Shown here piece after piece: positions 53,994-63,212 of a stretch of 64,000 nt of DNA; the stretch's first letter is position 1; every line of letters begins with the position of its first letter. Made by a program: the position numbers and the translations under genes. The notes beneath the pieces are model-generated. The model worked only from the letters and a program-made list of their open reading frames with translations, did no database searches and was not told the DNA's origin. The stretch is from CALKXV01 sp965228905 (GTDB lineage: Bacteria; Pseudomonadota; Alphaproteobacteria; Rhodobacterales; Rhodobacteraceae): positions 1,612,001 through 1,676,000 of the forward strand of contig CBDDII010000003.1 of assembly GCA_965228905.1 (NCBI GenBank), in the 5' to 3' direction.

Positions 53994-54725
53994 TCAGTGC
54001 TTTACGCGGCTGATCTGCACAGGTTTTTCTGGTCGCGCCAGCACCTTGCGCGTGTCGTTCTCGTCCGGCATGGCCTCCCACAACCGGTCGATTTCGGTTT
54101 CCAGCGAATGCAGGTCGACCACATAGTCGATATTCGCCATCGTCTTGTAGGCGCGAAGTTTGCGCACCCGGCGCAGGGTGCCGGACAGGATTTCGCGCAT
54201 TTCGGCGGTGCAGGCGTTTGCATAGGCGCGGATGGCCTTTTCCGCCTCGACCCGGGCTTCGCGCGCATCGGCCAGTTCATCCGCCATCAACCGTCGCTCC
54301 AGCGCCGTTGCGATGGATTTCTGCAGTGTGTCAACGTTCATCATCGCCTTGGTCATGTAGTCGGAGCAGCCCTGGCGCATCGCCTCAACCGCGATGCTGA
54401 TCTGGCCTTCGCCCGCCAGCATGATCCCGGCGGCGCGGTTCTGCTTTTCATGCTTGGAAAGCATCGCCAGCGCATCAAGCCCGGTGTCGCCGGCAAGGTA
54501 ATAGTCGATGAAGATGATGTCATAGCATTCGGCGTCCAGAGCCTTGGGCAGTTCGGAAAGCCCCGCAACCTCGGTCGCGTCGAACCGAAGGCCGGCCTGT
54601 CCGCAAAGCCGGATCAGACGCTGGCGGTCAAGTTCATTGTCATCAATCACCAGAATGCGCATGGGCCGGGCGGCGGCGGTTTCCGGTTTGTGATCGGGAG
54701 TGTGGGCGAGTGAAGTCGTCTGCAT
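53994..54725 (-). CDS. Response regulator with helical C-terminal region
   Basis: A 243-residue protein. The receiver domain (about 22-145) has the acidic pocket IDDNE and the likely phospho-acceptor D74 in FIDYYL. The conserved Lys is in YMTKAMM. The C-terminal 95 residues are charged helix (ADAREARVEAEKAIRAY) without a DNA-binding or enzymatic domain. It is divergent from the histidine kinase gene 212 bases away. Output is probably by protein contact or dimerisation. Confidence 0.82.
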   Translation of the reverse strand: MQTTSLAHTPDHKPETAAARPMRILVIDDNELDRQRLIRLCGQAGLRFDATEVAGLSELPKALDAECYDIIFIDYYLAGDTGLDALAMLSKHEKQNRAAGIMLAGEGQISIAVEAMRQGCSDYMTKAMMNVDTLQKSIATALERRLMADELADAREARVEAEKAIRAYANACTAEMREILSGTLRRVRKLRAYKTMANIDYVVDLHSLETEIDRLWEAMPDENDTRKVLARPEKPVQISRVKH

Positions 54726-54937
54726 GTTGTCCTGTAAGTACCTTGAAACCCCTTACCGGCACAGCTTGGCCGAAAGAGGCTTTCCGTGACCTTAACAAAT
54801 ACAAATTGACGGAAATTCCCCCGCAGCTTCGCGCCTGAACACCCTCACGGCCGATGCGGCGTCGCGGTAATTTACCCTTGCTTAAACTCTCGGGGACTAG
54901 ATCCAAACTACGCCCAGTTCGCCTGCCCGAGGATTCG

Positions 54938-55660
54938 ATGAACGCTGAACTTTCCTTTGATCCGTCCATTCCCGTCGCCGAGGCTGACACGGAAACGGAC
55001 GAGCTTATCTATCGAATCTCGCACGACCTTCGCGCCTCGGTCCGCGCGTTGCAGGAATTGCCGGGCTGGATTTCCGAGGATCTGGAACAGGCGGCGATGG
55101 CCTTGCCGGGGCCGACGGAACGTCACCTGGAACTGATCGGCAGCCATGCCTGCCGGTTGGACCTGATGCTGACCGGGCTCCTGGAATATTCCCGCATCGG
55201 GCGGATGCAGGCGATCACGGCGATCAAACCGGCCAAGATCCTGGAAGACGTGATCGAGGATCTGGGGCTGTCCGACGATGTAAAGATCACCCACCACATG
55301 GATCACGGCAAGATCCAGATGGGCGGCGACGATCTGCAACGGCTGTTTTCGGGGCTGATCCTGAACGCGGTCCGGTTCCACCCCGAAAACGCGCCAAGGA
55401 TCACCATCACCGGCGGGCCGGTCAGTGACAAGGACTGGCAGTTCAGTGTCGCCGATGACGGCCCCGGCATCCCCGAGGACAAGCGCGATTTCGTCCAGCG
55501 CCCGATGACCAAACTCGTGTCGCGCGATGTCGATCCCGGCGCGGGCATGGGGCTGGCGATCCTGCGCAAAGTCGCCGAAACCTATGGCGGATCGCTTGCC
55601 ATCGACACGCCGAAATCCGGCGCGGGGACCGAGGTGACCGTGACCCTCAGGGTGAACTAA
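54938..55660 (+). CDS. Soluble sensor histidine kinase core
   Basis: A 240-residue kinase without a membrane segment or sensor domain. The dimerisation box has H29 in ISHDLRASVRAL. The ATPase has N-box LILNAVRFHPE, G1 VADDGPGIPED and G2 GAGMGLAILRK. It resembles the kinase core that usually follows PAS or GAF domains. The adjacent divergent response regulator is the likely partner. The signal may come from another protein. Confidence 0.85.
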   Translation: MNAELSFDPSIPVAEADTETDELIYRISHDLRASVRALQELPGWISEDLEQAAMALPGPTERHLELIGSHACRLDLMLTGLLEYSRIGRMQAITAIKPAKILEDVIEDLGLSDDVKITHHMDHGKIQMGGDDLQRLFSGLILNAVRFHPENAPRITITGGPVSDKDWQFSVADDGPGIPEDKRDFVQRPMTKLVSRDVDPGAGMGLAILRKVAETYGGSLAIDTPKSGAGTEVTVTLRVN

Positions 55661-56787
55661 ACGCCTGCTGACAGGTGACGCGCGCGAAATCGCTCTAGCG
55701 CCTTACGGTCGGGCCTAGTACCCAACCCCGGCCCGTCGGGCAGATGCACCTTTCCTTCCGCGACGGGAAAGGGCGCTTCTGCAATGTCTTCCAGGGCGTA
55801 ATAGGTCGACATGTAGAACTCGCACCCCAGATGCAACTCGGGTAGGGCGGCCATCAGATGCGCGCCGGCGGCATGGGCGATCGAGGTTTCGAACATGCAG
55901 CCACCGTAAACGCCGATCCCGGCTGCCCGCGCGATGGCCGCCACCTCAAGACAGCGCCGGATCCCGCCGGATTTCATGACCTTCAGCGAATAGATGTCGG
56001 CGATCCGTATTGCCGCCCCTTCCAGCGCATCGACCGGGCCGAAAACGCTTTCATCCGCCATGATCGGCACATCGACGGCGCGGGTAATCGCGGCCAGCGC
56101 GGCCCTTTCGTGCCGCTTGACCGGCTGTTCCACGAAATCCGGGCGAAACCCTTCAAGATCGCGCACATGGCGCAGCGCATCATGGGCAGAAAGCCCCTGA
56201 TTATAGTCGATCCGCAGGCCGATTTCCGCGCCATATAGCCCGCGCAGACGTTCCAGCCGCATCAGGTCGAAAGCGTGATCCTGAAACCCCGTCTTCAGCT
56301 TGAATAGCCGCACCCCGTCCGCCCAAAGCCGCGCAATGTCGTCCAGATCGGCGTCGAAATCGGGATTGGCGACAGAAAAGCTCAAAGGGATTTCGCGCCG
56401 ACAGATGCCGCCGACCATCTCGGCAATCGACAGCCCCGCGATCTGTCCGGCAAGGTCCAAGAGGGCGCATTCCAGCGCCGCCTTTGCCTCGGGGTGGCCG
56501 ACCAGACAGTCTTCGGCCTGTTGCATCAGGTATTCCACCTGCACCGGATCGGCACCCAGCACGAAAGGCGCGAAATGGACATGCAACGCGGCGGCGGCCC
56601 CTTCGACGGTGCCGGTAAACACCGGCCAGGGCGCGGCCTCGCCCCAACCGGTTATGCCGGTGTCGGTGGTCAGTTCCAGAAGGGCGGTGTTGATGCCCGA
56701 CACATCGCCCGAGCCATGGGAATGCACCGCCTTGGCCGGGATGTGCAGGATATGAACGTCCAGCGACCGGATGCGGTGATCCGACAT
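55657..56787 (-). CDS. Enolase-superfamily enzyme, muconate-lactonizing type
   Basis: A 376-residue enzyme. General base motif is FKLKTG with K163 and K165. Metal ligands are D194, E220 in VEQP, and D245/E246 in ADES. The second-face Lys is in SLKVMKSGG. Two opposed Lys place it in the muconate lactonizing subgroup, which includes cycloisomerases, dipeptide epimerases and N-succinylamino acid racemases. It is not assigned further. Its start overlaps the stop of the TPP enzyme (ATGA). Confidence 0.86.
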   Translation of the reverse strand: MSDHRIRSLDVHILHIPAKAVHSHGSGDVSGINTALLELTTDTGITGWGEAAPWPVFTGTVEGAAAALHVHFAPFVLGADPVQVEYLMQQAEDCLVGHPEAKAALECALLDLAGQIAGLSIAEMVGGICRREIPLSFSVANPDFDADLDDIARLWADGVRLFKLKTGFQDHAFDLMRLERLRGLYGAEIGLRIDYNQGLSAHDALRHVRDLEGFRPDFVEQPVKRHERAALAAITRAVDVPIMADESVFGPVDALEGAAIRIADIYSLKVMKSGGIRRCLEVAAIARAAGIGVYGGCMFETSIAHAAGAHLMAALPELHLGCEFYMSTYYALEDIAEAPFPVAEGKVHLPDGPGLGTRPDRKALERFRARHLSAGV

Positions 56788-58484
56788 CAGGCGATCCACT
56801 CGCTGACCGGTGCGTTCGCCTCCTGCAGGGGTTGGCTGATGACGTCGACCAGTGTGGGGCCGGGGTGGTCGATGGCCTGCCTCAGCGTGGTTTCCAGCGT
56901 TTCGGGATCCTCGGCACGAAAGGCGGTGACGCCAAAGGCCTCGGCCACGGCGCGGTGATCGGTCCGGTCGAAGTCGACCGAGAAATAGCGTTCGTCGAAC
57001 TTGGTTTTCTGGCCCGCCTTGATCCAACCATAGACCGCGTTGGAAAAGACGATGAAGGTGATCGGCAGGTTCAGCCGCACGACGGTCTCCAACTCGCCGC
57101 AGGTGAACCCGAAACTGCCGTCGCCCATCAGCCCGACGACCTTTCTGCCCTCGGCCCCGATGGCAGCACCGGTGGCCGCCGACAGGGCATAGCCAAGGGC
57201 ACCGTGGGCGCGGTTGGAAAACAGGCTGCGCCCGGTGGTGTTCAACTCGTAATAGGCTGACAGGTAAGGGCAGGGCGTGCCGGGGTCGCCCACCACGATG
57301 GCGTCGTCATCAAGGATACGGCGCAGGGTGGCAATGGTACGTTCGGGCAGGATGGGCCGGGCGTCCGATGCGGCAAGCCTTTGGAATACCTCCCATTTCC
57401 GAGCCTTGGCCTCGGCGATCTGCCCGGCCCCGTCAAAGGGTGTCACCGCGCGTGTCGCAATCTCGGCATTCAGTGCCAGAAGCGCAAGCCGTGCATCCGA
57501 AACGACCCCCACCTCGGTGCGGTAAGAGGCGCCGATCACCTCCGGGTCGCTGTCGATATGCAGGATGCGCGTGCCCTTGGCGGGCGAGCGCCAAAGCTCG
57601 GTCGTGACCGACCCGGCGCGGCAACCGATGAACAGCACCAGATCGGCGGCATCCACCACCGCGCGGGTCTCGGGGACACCGCCGTTCGAGCCGACGACGC
57701 CCAGGCAATTGGCGTGGGTTTCGGGCAGGCTCCCCTGTCCGCTGATGGTGGTGGCGACGGCGACGCCGGTCGCGGCGACCAGATCGGCAAGGGCAGGCTC
57801 GCCACCCGCCAGAACCACCCCGCCGCCGCAGATCACCATGGGATTTTTTGCCGACAAAAACGCATCGGCAAGGGCAGCGATGGCATCGGGGTCCGGCCCC
57901 GCCGGATAGGCGGGATAGGTGGCGTGACGGGGATCGGCCCAGATGTCATCGGGGTCCGCCACGCCGCGCTGGACGTCGATCGGAAACCCAAGATGCGCAG
58001 AACCGGGCCGCCCCGTCGTCATCGTGCGAAACGCCCCGCGCACCGCGTCCGGCACCTGGTCGGAATGCTGAATCACCTGCGCGGATTTGGTCAAAGGGCG
58101 CATCAACCCTTCCTGGTCCAACTCGGTCAGGGGGTAATGCCCCCGCGCCCGCGTGCCCACGTCCGAGGTGATCGCAAGGATCGGCACGGAACTCTCGCCC
58201 GCCTCGACCAGCCCCGGCAGGATATAGGTCGCACCACCCCCTGAAGGCCCCTCGCAGACGCCGGGCCGTCCGGTCACCCGGGCATAGCCATCGGCCATAT
58301 AGGCCGCCGAACGCTCGTCGCGTGTCAGGATATGCCGCATCCCGTGATCCAGCCGGTAAAGCGCGTCGTAAAACGGCAGGGTCGTATCCCCGCAGAGGCC
58401 AAAGATATGCTTCACCCCATGGGCCTGAAGCATCCGAACCATGGCCTCGGCCCCGGTGAAAGTGTTGTTCTGTGCATCGGCCAT
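56787..58484 (-). CDS. Thiamine pyrophosphate-dependent enzyme, acetolactate synthase-like
   Basis: A 565-residue three-domain TPP enzyme. The catalytic Glu is E57 in TRDERSAAYMADGYARVTG. The middle domain binds a nucleotide or FAD remnant (CGGGVVLAGGE). The C-terminal TPP motif is GLMGDGSFGF near residue 452. Likely chemistry is decarboxylation or carboligation of a 2-oxoacid. ATG 58484 with AAGGG upstream is preferred; the frame stays open far upstream but loses sense. No small regulatory subunit is adjacent, so it is not standard IlvB. Confidence 0.86.
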   Translation of the reverse strand: MADAQNNTFTGAEAMVRMLQAHGVKHIFGLCGDTTLPFYDALYRLDHGMRHILTRDERSAAYMADGYARVTGRPGVCEGPSGGGATYILPGLVEAGESSVPILAITSDVGTRARGHYPLTELDQEGLMRPLTKSAQVIQHSDQVPDAVRGAFRTMTTGRPGSAHLGFPIDVQRGVADPDDIWADPRHATYPAYPAGPDPDAIAALADAFLSAKNPMVICGGGVVLAGGEPALADLVAATGVAVATTISGQGSLPETHANCLGVVGSNGGVPETRAVVDAADLVLFIGCRAGSVTTELWRSPAKGTRILHIDSDPEVIGASYRTEVGVVSDARLALLALNAEIATRAVTPFDGAGQIAEAKARKWEVFQRLAASDARPILPERTIATLRRILDDDAIVVGDPGTPCPYLSAYYELNTTGRSLFSNRAHGALGYALSAATGAAIGAEGRKVVGLMGDGSFGFTCGELETVVRLNLPITFIVFSNAVYGWIKAGQKTKFDERYFSVDFDRTDHRAVAEAFGVTAFRAEDPETLETTLRQAIDHPGPTLVDVISQPLQEANAPVSEWIA

Positions 58485-58586
58485 CGGATCACCCTTCGAA
58501 TCTTTTCCCGTATCAGAGGCCGGAATGCGCCCCGTGACAAGCAACAGCCTCTCGACCTTGCCGCCGACAAGGAGTAACGCCAACCC

Positions 58587-59327
58587 ATGGAGTACGATGC
58601 AATTCTCATAGCCGCCCTTGCCCTTGCATTGGGCGGTATTCTGAAAGGCGCGATCGGGGCGGGGGCACCGATCATGGCGGTGCCGATCATGGCGATTTTC
58701 TACTCGGTGCCGATTGCCGTGGTCGTCTTTACCATCCCGAACCTTGTCTCGAACGGCTGGCAACTCTGGGCCTACCGGCGCGAGCTTTTGGCACCACGTT
58801 TTGTCTGGAGCCTCGTGATCGGCGGTGGTCTTGGGGCTGTCGTCGGCTCGTTCATCCTGGCCTTCGTCTCCGGCGAATTCCTGATGGCGGGCCTCGGTGC
58901 CATCGTTTTTGGCTATATCGGCCTCAGGCTCGCCAAACCCGATTGGAAACTCTCGCAAGAGGCGGCCGACCGCGTGGTCCTGCCGGTCGGCGTCGCGGCG
59001 GGGCTGATGCAGGGCGCAGGCGGCATTTCCGCCCCCGTCTCGCTGACCTTTCTCAACGCAATGCGGCTGGAGCGCGGAGCCTTCATCGCAACGATCTCGG
59101 CCTTTTTCACCGCCATGGGGGTCGCACAGGCCGTAACGCTTGTCGCCCTTGGCATCATGACACCCATGCTCACCCTTTGGAGCACGCTGGCCGTGATCCC
59201 CCTTTTCGGCGCGATGCCGCTTGGGGCCTGGCTGGGCCGACGCATCCCGCGCGAGGCCTTTGACCGCGTGATTCTGGGACTTTTGGTGATCGTGGCGCTA
59301 AAGCTGTTCTACGACGCGCTGACCTGA
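58587..59327 (+). CDS. TauE/SafE family permease
   Basis: A 246-residue protein with seven or eight membrane helices. The family pattern GGILKGAIGAGAPIMAVP at the N-terminus and GLMQGAGGISAPVSLTF in the second half is clear. Members export or import sulfonates, sulfite or other organic anions. It is divergent from the TPP/enolase-superfamily operon, 102 bases apart, and may move its substrate. AAGGAG precedes the ATG. The 3' end overlaps cobS convergently by 19 bases. Confidence 0.88.
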   Translation: MEYDAILIAALALALGGILKGAIGAGAPIMAVPIMAIFYSVPIAVVVFTIPNLVSNGWQLWAYRRELLAPRFVWSLVIGGGLGAVVGSFILAFVSGEFLMAGLGAIVFGYIGLRLAKPDWKLSQEAADRVVLPVGVAAGLMQGAGGISAPVSLTFLNAMRLERGAFIATISAFFTAMGVAQAVTLVALGIMTPMLTLWSTLAVIPLFGAMPLGAWLGRRIPREAFDRVILGLLVIVALKLFYDALT

Positions 59328-60058
59328 GCCACCACGGCCAGCCAACAGGCGCATTCCACCAGCTTCTGCGTCGCGCCCAGAACATCGCCGGTCTGCCCGC
59401 CGATCTGCTTTCCCGCGACCCAGAGCATCAAAAGCGCGGTGACACCGGCGACCGCCAACAGCATGGGCGCAGCGCAGACCCCAGCCACCACGGCCAGCAA
59501 AAGCGCCACCCAGAACCGCCAGCCCGGCCCCAGATCCGCGCCCCGGCCCAACCCGTCTTCGCGGGCAGGTGGCAAAAGCATCATCGGCAGAACCATCGCC
59601 GCGCGGCTGATGGCACCCACGGCGATGAACAGGACGAAGCTGCGCGCAGTCGGCGCAACCCCCGCGATGGCGCTGCCAATCAGCCCCAGCACAAGGACCA
59701 GTGCGATCACCCCGTAACTCCCGATCCGGCTGTCGCGCATGATGGCCAGCTTGTCCTCGCGCGTCGACCCGCCACCGAAACCGTCCGCCACATCGGCCAG
59801 CCCGTCTTCGTGCAACCCGCCGGTGACCAGCACACCCGCCGCCACCGCCAGAAGGGCCGCGGGCAGGGCGGGCAGGATCAGGCCGGCGGCAAGGAAAACA
59901 CCCCCCGAAATCGCCCCGACCAGAGCACCGGCAAGGGGAAAGGCCCAGGCGGCGGTACTTGTTTTCGGACAAGCCTCGGGCAGGCGGCCGGCAGGCAACC
60001 GGGTCAACAGGACAAGGGCCAGTTGCGCCTCGGTCAACCGGTCGCGAGGCCCGCTCAT
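59309..60058 (-). CDS. cobS: Adenosylcobinamide-GDP ribazoletransferase
   Basis: Membrane enzyme joining alpha-ribazole to adenosylcobinamide-GDP, the last cobalamin assembly step. It has 249 residues with several membrane helices and the family block GGLHEDGLADVADGFGGG, then DSRIGSYGVIAL. ATG 60058 overlaps the cobT stop; the long open frame upstream is noise. It is the last gene of a cobU-cobT-cobS unit. Confidence 0.94.
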   Translation of the reverse strand: MSGPRDRLTEAQLALVLLTRLPAGRLPEACPKTSTAAWAFPLAGALVGAISGGVFLAAGLILPALPAALLAVAAGVLVTGGLHEDGLADVADGFGGGSTREDKLAIMRDSRIGSYGVIALVLVLGLIGSAIAGVAPTARSFVLFIAVGAISRAAMVLPMMLLPPAREDGLGRGADLGPGWRFWVALLLAVVAGVCAAPMLLAVAGVTALLMLWVAGKQIGGQTGDVLGATQKLVECACWLAVVAQVSAS

Positions 60059-61068
60059 CCGCCCGCCACACCCGCCTCGGCAAAGGTGGCCATCCCGTTG
60101 TGACAGGCGAGCGCCCCCCGCAGCACGCCAAGTGCAAGGGCCGCGCCCGAACCTTCGCCAAGCCGCATGTCGAGGTCCAACAGGGGTTTCAGCCCAAGTG
60201 CCTCGCAAAGCCGCCGGTGACCGGGTTCGGAGCTGGCGTGGGCGACGATGCAATGGGCCAGAAGATCGGGATCGGTGCCGTGCAGGGGCGCAACGGCGGC
60301 GGTGCAGATGTAACCATCCAGCAGAACCGGGATCGACGCCGCCCGCGCGGCCATCACGGCCCCGCAGATCGCCGCCTGTTCACGACCACCCAGTGCCGCC
60401 AGTACCTCGATCGGGCGCAGCCCCGCGTGCAGCGACACCGCCTTTTCGACGATCCTTGCCTTATGCGCGACGCCCTCGGCCGAAAGCCCGGTGCCCGCGC
60501 CGACCCACTCGGTCGCGGCACCTCCGACAATGGCATTGGCGAGGGCGGCGGCAACGGTGGAATTGCCGATGCCCATTTCGCCCAAAAGCAGCACATCGGC
60601 AGAGGTGTCGACCGCCGCAGCCCCCCGGTTCAGCGCATCGAGGCATTCCGCCTCGCTCATCGCCGGTTCTTCGGTGAAATCCTTCGTGGGCCGGTCAAGG
60701 TCCAGCGACACCACCTGAAGCGAGGCCCCGGCGGCGTTGCAAAGCTGGTTGATCGCCGCCCCGCCATGTTCGAAGTTCGCCACCATCTGCGCGGTGACTT
60801 CCTGCGGGAAAGGGTTCACCCCCTGCGCGCAAACCCCGTGATTCCCGGCAAAGACAAGGGCTTGGGCCTTTTCGATGCGCGGACGGTCGGTCTTTGCCCA
60901 TCCGGCCATGAAGATCGCCAGATCCTCAAGCCGCCCAAGCGCGCCCGGTGGTTTGGTCAGCGCGTTCTGGCGCTCGGTCGCTTCCTCGGCAGCGGCGGCA
61001 TCGAACTCCGGCATGTTCTTGGCAAGAACGGCGACGTGAGCAAGCGAGGAAAGCTCAGGCATTGGCAT
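60055..61068 (-). CDS. cobT: Nicotinate-nucleotide-dimethylbenzimidazole phosphoribosyltransferase
   Basis: Activates 5,6-dimethylbenzimidazole to alpha-ribazole phosphate; 337 residues. Conserved segments are KPPGALGRLEDLA, FAGNHGVCAQGV and LLGEMGIGNSTVAAAL. The catalytic Glu lies in RLGEGSGAALAL near residue 315. It overlaps cobU by 14 bases and cobS by 4. ATG 61062 is an alternative start. Confidence 0.96.
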   Translation of the reverse strand: MPMPELSSLAHVAVLAKNMPEFDAAAAEEATERQNALTKPPGALGRLEDLAIFMAGWAKTDRPRIEKAQALVFAGNHGVCAQGVNPFPQEVTAQMVANFEHGGAAINQLCNAAGASLQVVSLDLDRPTKDFTEEPAMSEAECLDALNRGAAAVDTSADVLLLGEMGIGNSTVAAALANAIVGGAATEWVGAGTGLSAEGVAHKARIVEKAVSLHAGLRPIEVLAALGGREQAAICGAVMAARAASIPVLLDGYICTAAVAPLHGTDPDLLAHCIVAHASSEPGHRRLCEALGLKPLLDLDMRLGEGSGAALALGVLRGALACHNGMATFAEAGVAGG

Positions 61069-61576
61069 TGGGTTTGACCTTCAGTGGTAGTCCGGAAACG
61101 GCGAGATACACCTCGCCCGCAACCTCGGCAATAGTCTGGTTCAGACGTCCCTGTGCATCGCGAAAGCGACGTGCCAGCGCGTTTTCCGGCACGATGCCAA
61201 GGCCCACTTCGTTGGTGACGATCACGACGGGCGAGGATTGCGCGACGATGGCCTTGGCCAGCCGCGCGGCCTCTGCTTCGGGGTCCATGTCGTCTTCCAT
61301 CAGGTTCGACAGCCAAAGCGTCAGGCAATCCACCAGGCGTGGTCCTTGGCCGTCGGTGCGTTCAAGCGCTTCGACCACGTGGATTGGTTCGACGATGGTC
61401 TGCCATTCAGCCCCGCGCCGCGCCTGATGTTCGGCCACCCGCGCGGCCATCTCATCGTCGCGCACACGGCAGGTGGCGATATAGATCGGCCTTTGCCCCG
61501 CTTCCAGCGTCCAGCGTTCGGCCAGCGTGCTTTTGCCCGAGCGGGCGCCACCGGTGATGAGTATCGACTTTCCCAT
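61055..61576 (-). CDS. cobU: Adenosylcobinamide kinase/guanylyltransferase
   Basis: Bifunctional enzyme phosphorylating adenosylcobinamide and adding GMP; 173 residues. The P-loop is GGARSGKST (9-17). The likely guanylylated His is H50 in AEHQARR, and DCLTLWLSNL is also typical. Also named cobP in aerobic pathways. It is divergent from the cobC-like gene with a 50-base gap, too short for a cobalamin riboswitch. Confidence 0.95.
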   Translation of the reverse strand: MGKSILITGGARSGKSTLAERWTLEAGQRPIYIATCRVRDDEMAARVAEHQARRGAEWQTIVEPIHVVEALERTDGQGPRLVDCLTLWLSNLMEDDMDPEAEAARLAKAIVAQSSPVVIVTNEVGLGIVPENALARRFRDAQGRLNQTIAEVAGEVYLAVSGLPLKVKPNANA

Positions 61577-61626
61577 GCCGGCATGCAAAGCAGAATTCCC
61601 GAGGGAAGAAAAGCGAGCCTCTTGCG

Positions 61627-62205
61627 GTGACGTCGAAAACCGATCTTTTGCTGATCCGCCATGCAGAGGCCGACGCCAAGGGGCGGCTTTGCGGGCGTCG
61701 TGATGTCGGTCTGTCCAGGGCGGGGGCCGGGACGCTGGCCGCGTTGCAGGGCCGGGGCAGGGCGGTGGCCGAAGTGCGCAGCAGCCCCGCCTTGCGCTGT
61801 CGCCTGACGGCCAGCGCGCTCTGGCCCGACGCCACCCTGATCGAAGATGCCCGGCTTTGGGAGCAGGACTTCGGCGCATGGGACGGCCAGCCCTATGAAC
61901 AGATCCCCGACATGGGAGACCTCTCCGGCGACGCTCTTGTCGATCTGGCCGCGCCGGATGGCGAAAGTTTCCGCGATCTTTGCGCCCGCACCGAACCGGC
62001 CCTCCGCGCCGCCGCGCGACAGGCGCGATCGTCCGGCCCCGTCGCCATCGTCGCCCACGCCGGAACCATCCGCGCCGCCCTCGCCATGGCGCTGAACCGC
62101 CTGCCCGAGGCACTGTTGTTCGAGGTCGCCCCCCTCTCGCTCACTGTCCTCTCCTGCCTGCCCGAAGGCTTTGCCATCCGCTCCGTCAACGGACCCCTGC
62201 CATGA
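61627..62205 (+). CDS. cobC: Histidine phosphatase, probable alpha-ribazole phosphatase
   Basis: A 192-residue phosphoglycerate mutase-like phosphatase. The phospho-His motif is LIRHAEA with H12; the second His is in VAHAGTIRAAL. GRRDVGLSRAG is normal for CobC-type enzymes. Position between cobU and cobD supports removal of phosphate from alpha-ribazole phosphate. The start is GTG 61627. The stop overlaps cobD (ATGA). Confidence 0.85.
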   Translation: MTSKTDLLLIRHAEADAKGRLCGRRDVGLSRAGAGTLAALQGRGRAVAEVRSSPALRCRLTASALWPDATLIEDARLWEQDFGAWDGQPYEQIPDMGDLSGDALVDLAAPDGESFRDLCARTEPALRAAARQARSSGPVAIVAHAGTIRAALAMALNRLPEALLFEVAPLSLTVLSCLPEGFAIRSVNGPLP

Positions 62206-63146
62206 TGGCCGCGGCCATGCTCATCGCCCTCGCGCTCGACGCCCTGATCGGCTGGCCCGCCTGGCTTTTCGCGCGCATCGGCCACCCCGTCACATGGCTC
62301 GGCCGGGCGATTTCGGCAGGCGACAAGACCCTGAATGATCCAGCACTTTCCGACACCGCCCGACGCCGAAACGGCGTACTTTTCGCAACCGCCGTCATCC
62401 TTGCCACGGCCCTTGCCGCCCTCGCCATCACCGCGCTCCTGCCCCAAGGCTGGCCCGGCGCGATCCTGACCGGTGTCCTCGCCTGGCCCCTCGTCGCCGC
62501 CCGCTCGCTCCACGACCACGTCGCTGCCGTCGCCCAGCCCTTGCAGGCAGGCGATACCGAGACCGCGCGCCACGCCATTTCCATGATCGTCGGCCGCGAC
62601 CCCGCACAACTGGACGACCCCGCCATGGCCCGCGCCGCCCTTGAAAGCCTCGCCGAAAACGCCTCTGACGGCGTGGTCGCGCCGCTGTTCTGGGGCGCGC
62701 TCTTCGGCCTGCCGGGCATCGCCGCCTACAAGGCGATCAACACGATGGATTCGATGATCGCCTACCGCACCCCGCGCCACCTTGCCTTCGGCTGGGCGGC
62801 GGCAAGGATTGACGATGCCGCCAACTGGATCCCCGCCCGCGCGACCGGGGCCGTGATCGCCCTTGCGTCCAAAGCCCGCGGCACCGCCTTTCGCACCATG
62901 CGGCGCGACGCCAAGGGTCACCGCTCACCCAACGCCGGCTGGCCCGAAGCCGCGATGGCCGGCGCCCTTGGCGTGCGCCTGTCCGGCCCGCGCAACTATG
63001 CCGAAGGGCCAAGCGACGATCCCTTCCTGAACCCGGTCGGCGGCGATCCAAGGCCCGAGGACATCTTCCTCGGCCTGCGCCTCTTTCGCCGCGCGGTGCT
63101 GTTTTCCGGTGTCGGCCTTGCGCTTTGGGCCGTCGTCACCTTTTGA
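62202..63146 (+). CDS. cobD: Adenosylcobinamide-phosphate synthase (CbiB/CobD)
   Basis: Membrane protein attaching aminopropanol to adenosylcobyric acid; 314 residues with several helices. Family blocks are ALDALIGWP, HPVTWLGRAI, ESLAENASDGVVAPLFW and YKAINTMDSMIAYRTPRH. GAALGV-type sequence (MAGALGVRLSGPRNY) is also present. Starts with ATGATG; the first overlaps the cobC stop. Confidence 0.95.
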   Translation: MMAAAMLIALALDALIGWPAWLFARIGHPVTWLGRAISAGDKTLNDPALSDTARRRNGVLFATAVILATALAALAITALLPQGWPGAILTGVLAWPLVAARSLHDHVAAVAQPLQAGDTETARHAISMIVGRDPAQLDDPAMARAALESLAENASDGVVAPLFWGALFGLPGIAAYKAINTMDSMIAYRTPRHLAFGWAAARIDDAANWIPARATGAVIALASKARGTAFRTMRRDAKGHRSPNAGWPEAAMAGALGVRLSGPRNYAEGPSDDPFLNPVGGDPRPEDIFLGLRLFRRAVLFSGVGLALWAVVTF

Positions 63147-63175
63147 CTTTGCGCCTGGCTGCGCCAGTCGCGGTG

Positions 63176-63201
63176 GCGAAATTTTACTGCGAAAATTTCG
63201 C
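63176..63201. terminator. Bidirectional hairpin between cobD and cobQ
   Basis: GCGAAATTTT, loop ACTGCG, AAAATTTCGC: ten perfect pairs, with an A/T-rich upper stem. Smaller GC hairpins flank it. It sits between convergent genes. Confidence 0.65.
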
Positions 63202-63212
63202 GCCTCCGGCGG

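Noticed and set aside
54840..54900. A CtrA site (TTAA-N7-TTAA) before the histidine kinase
   Set aside because: The closest match, TTAC-N6-TTAA, fails in both spacing and half-site.
61577..61626. A cobalamin riboswitch for the cob genes
   Set aside because: The divergent gap is only 50 bases, and no B12-box-like sequence is present there or before cobS and cobT.
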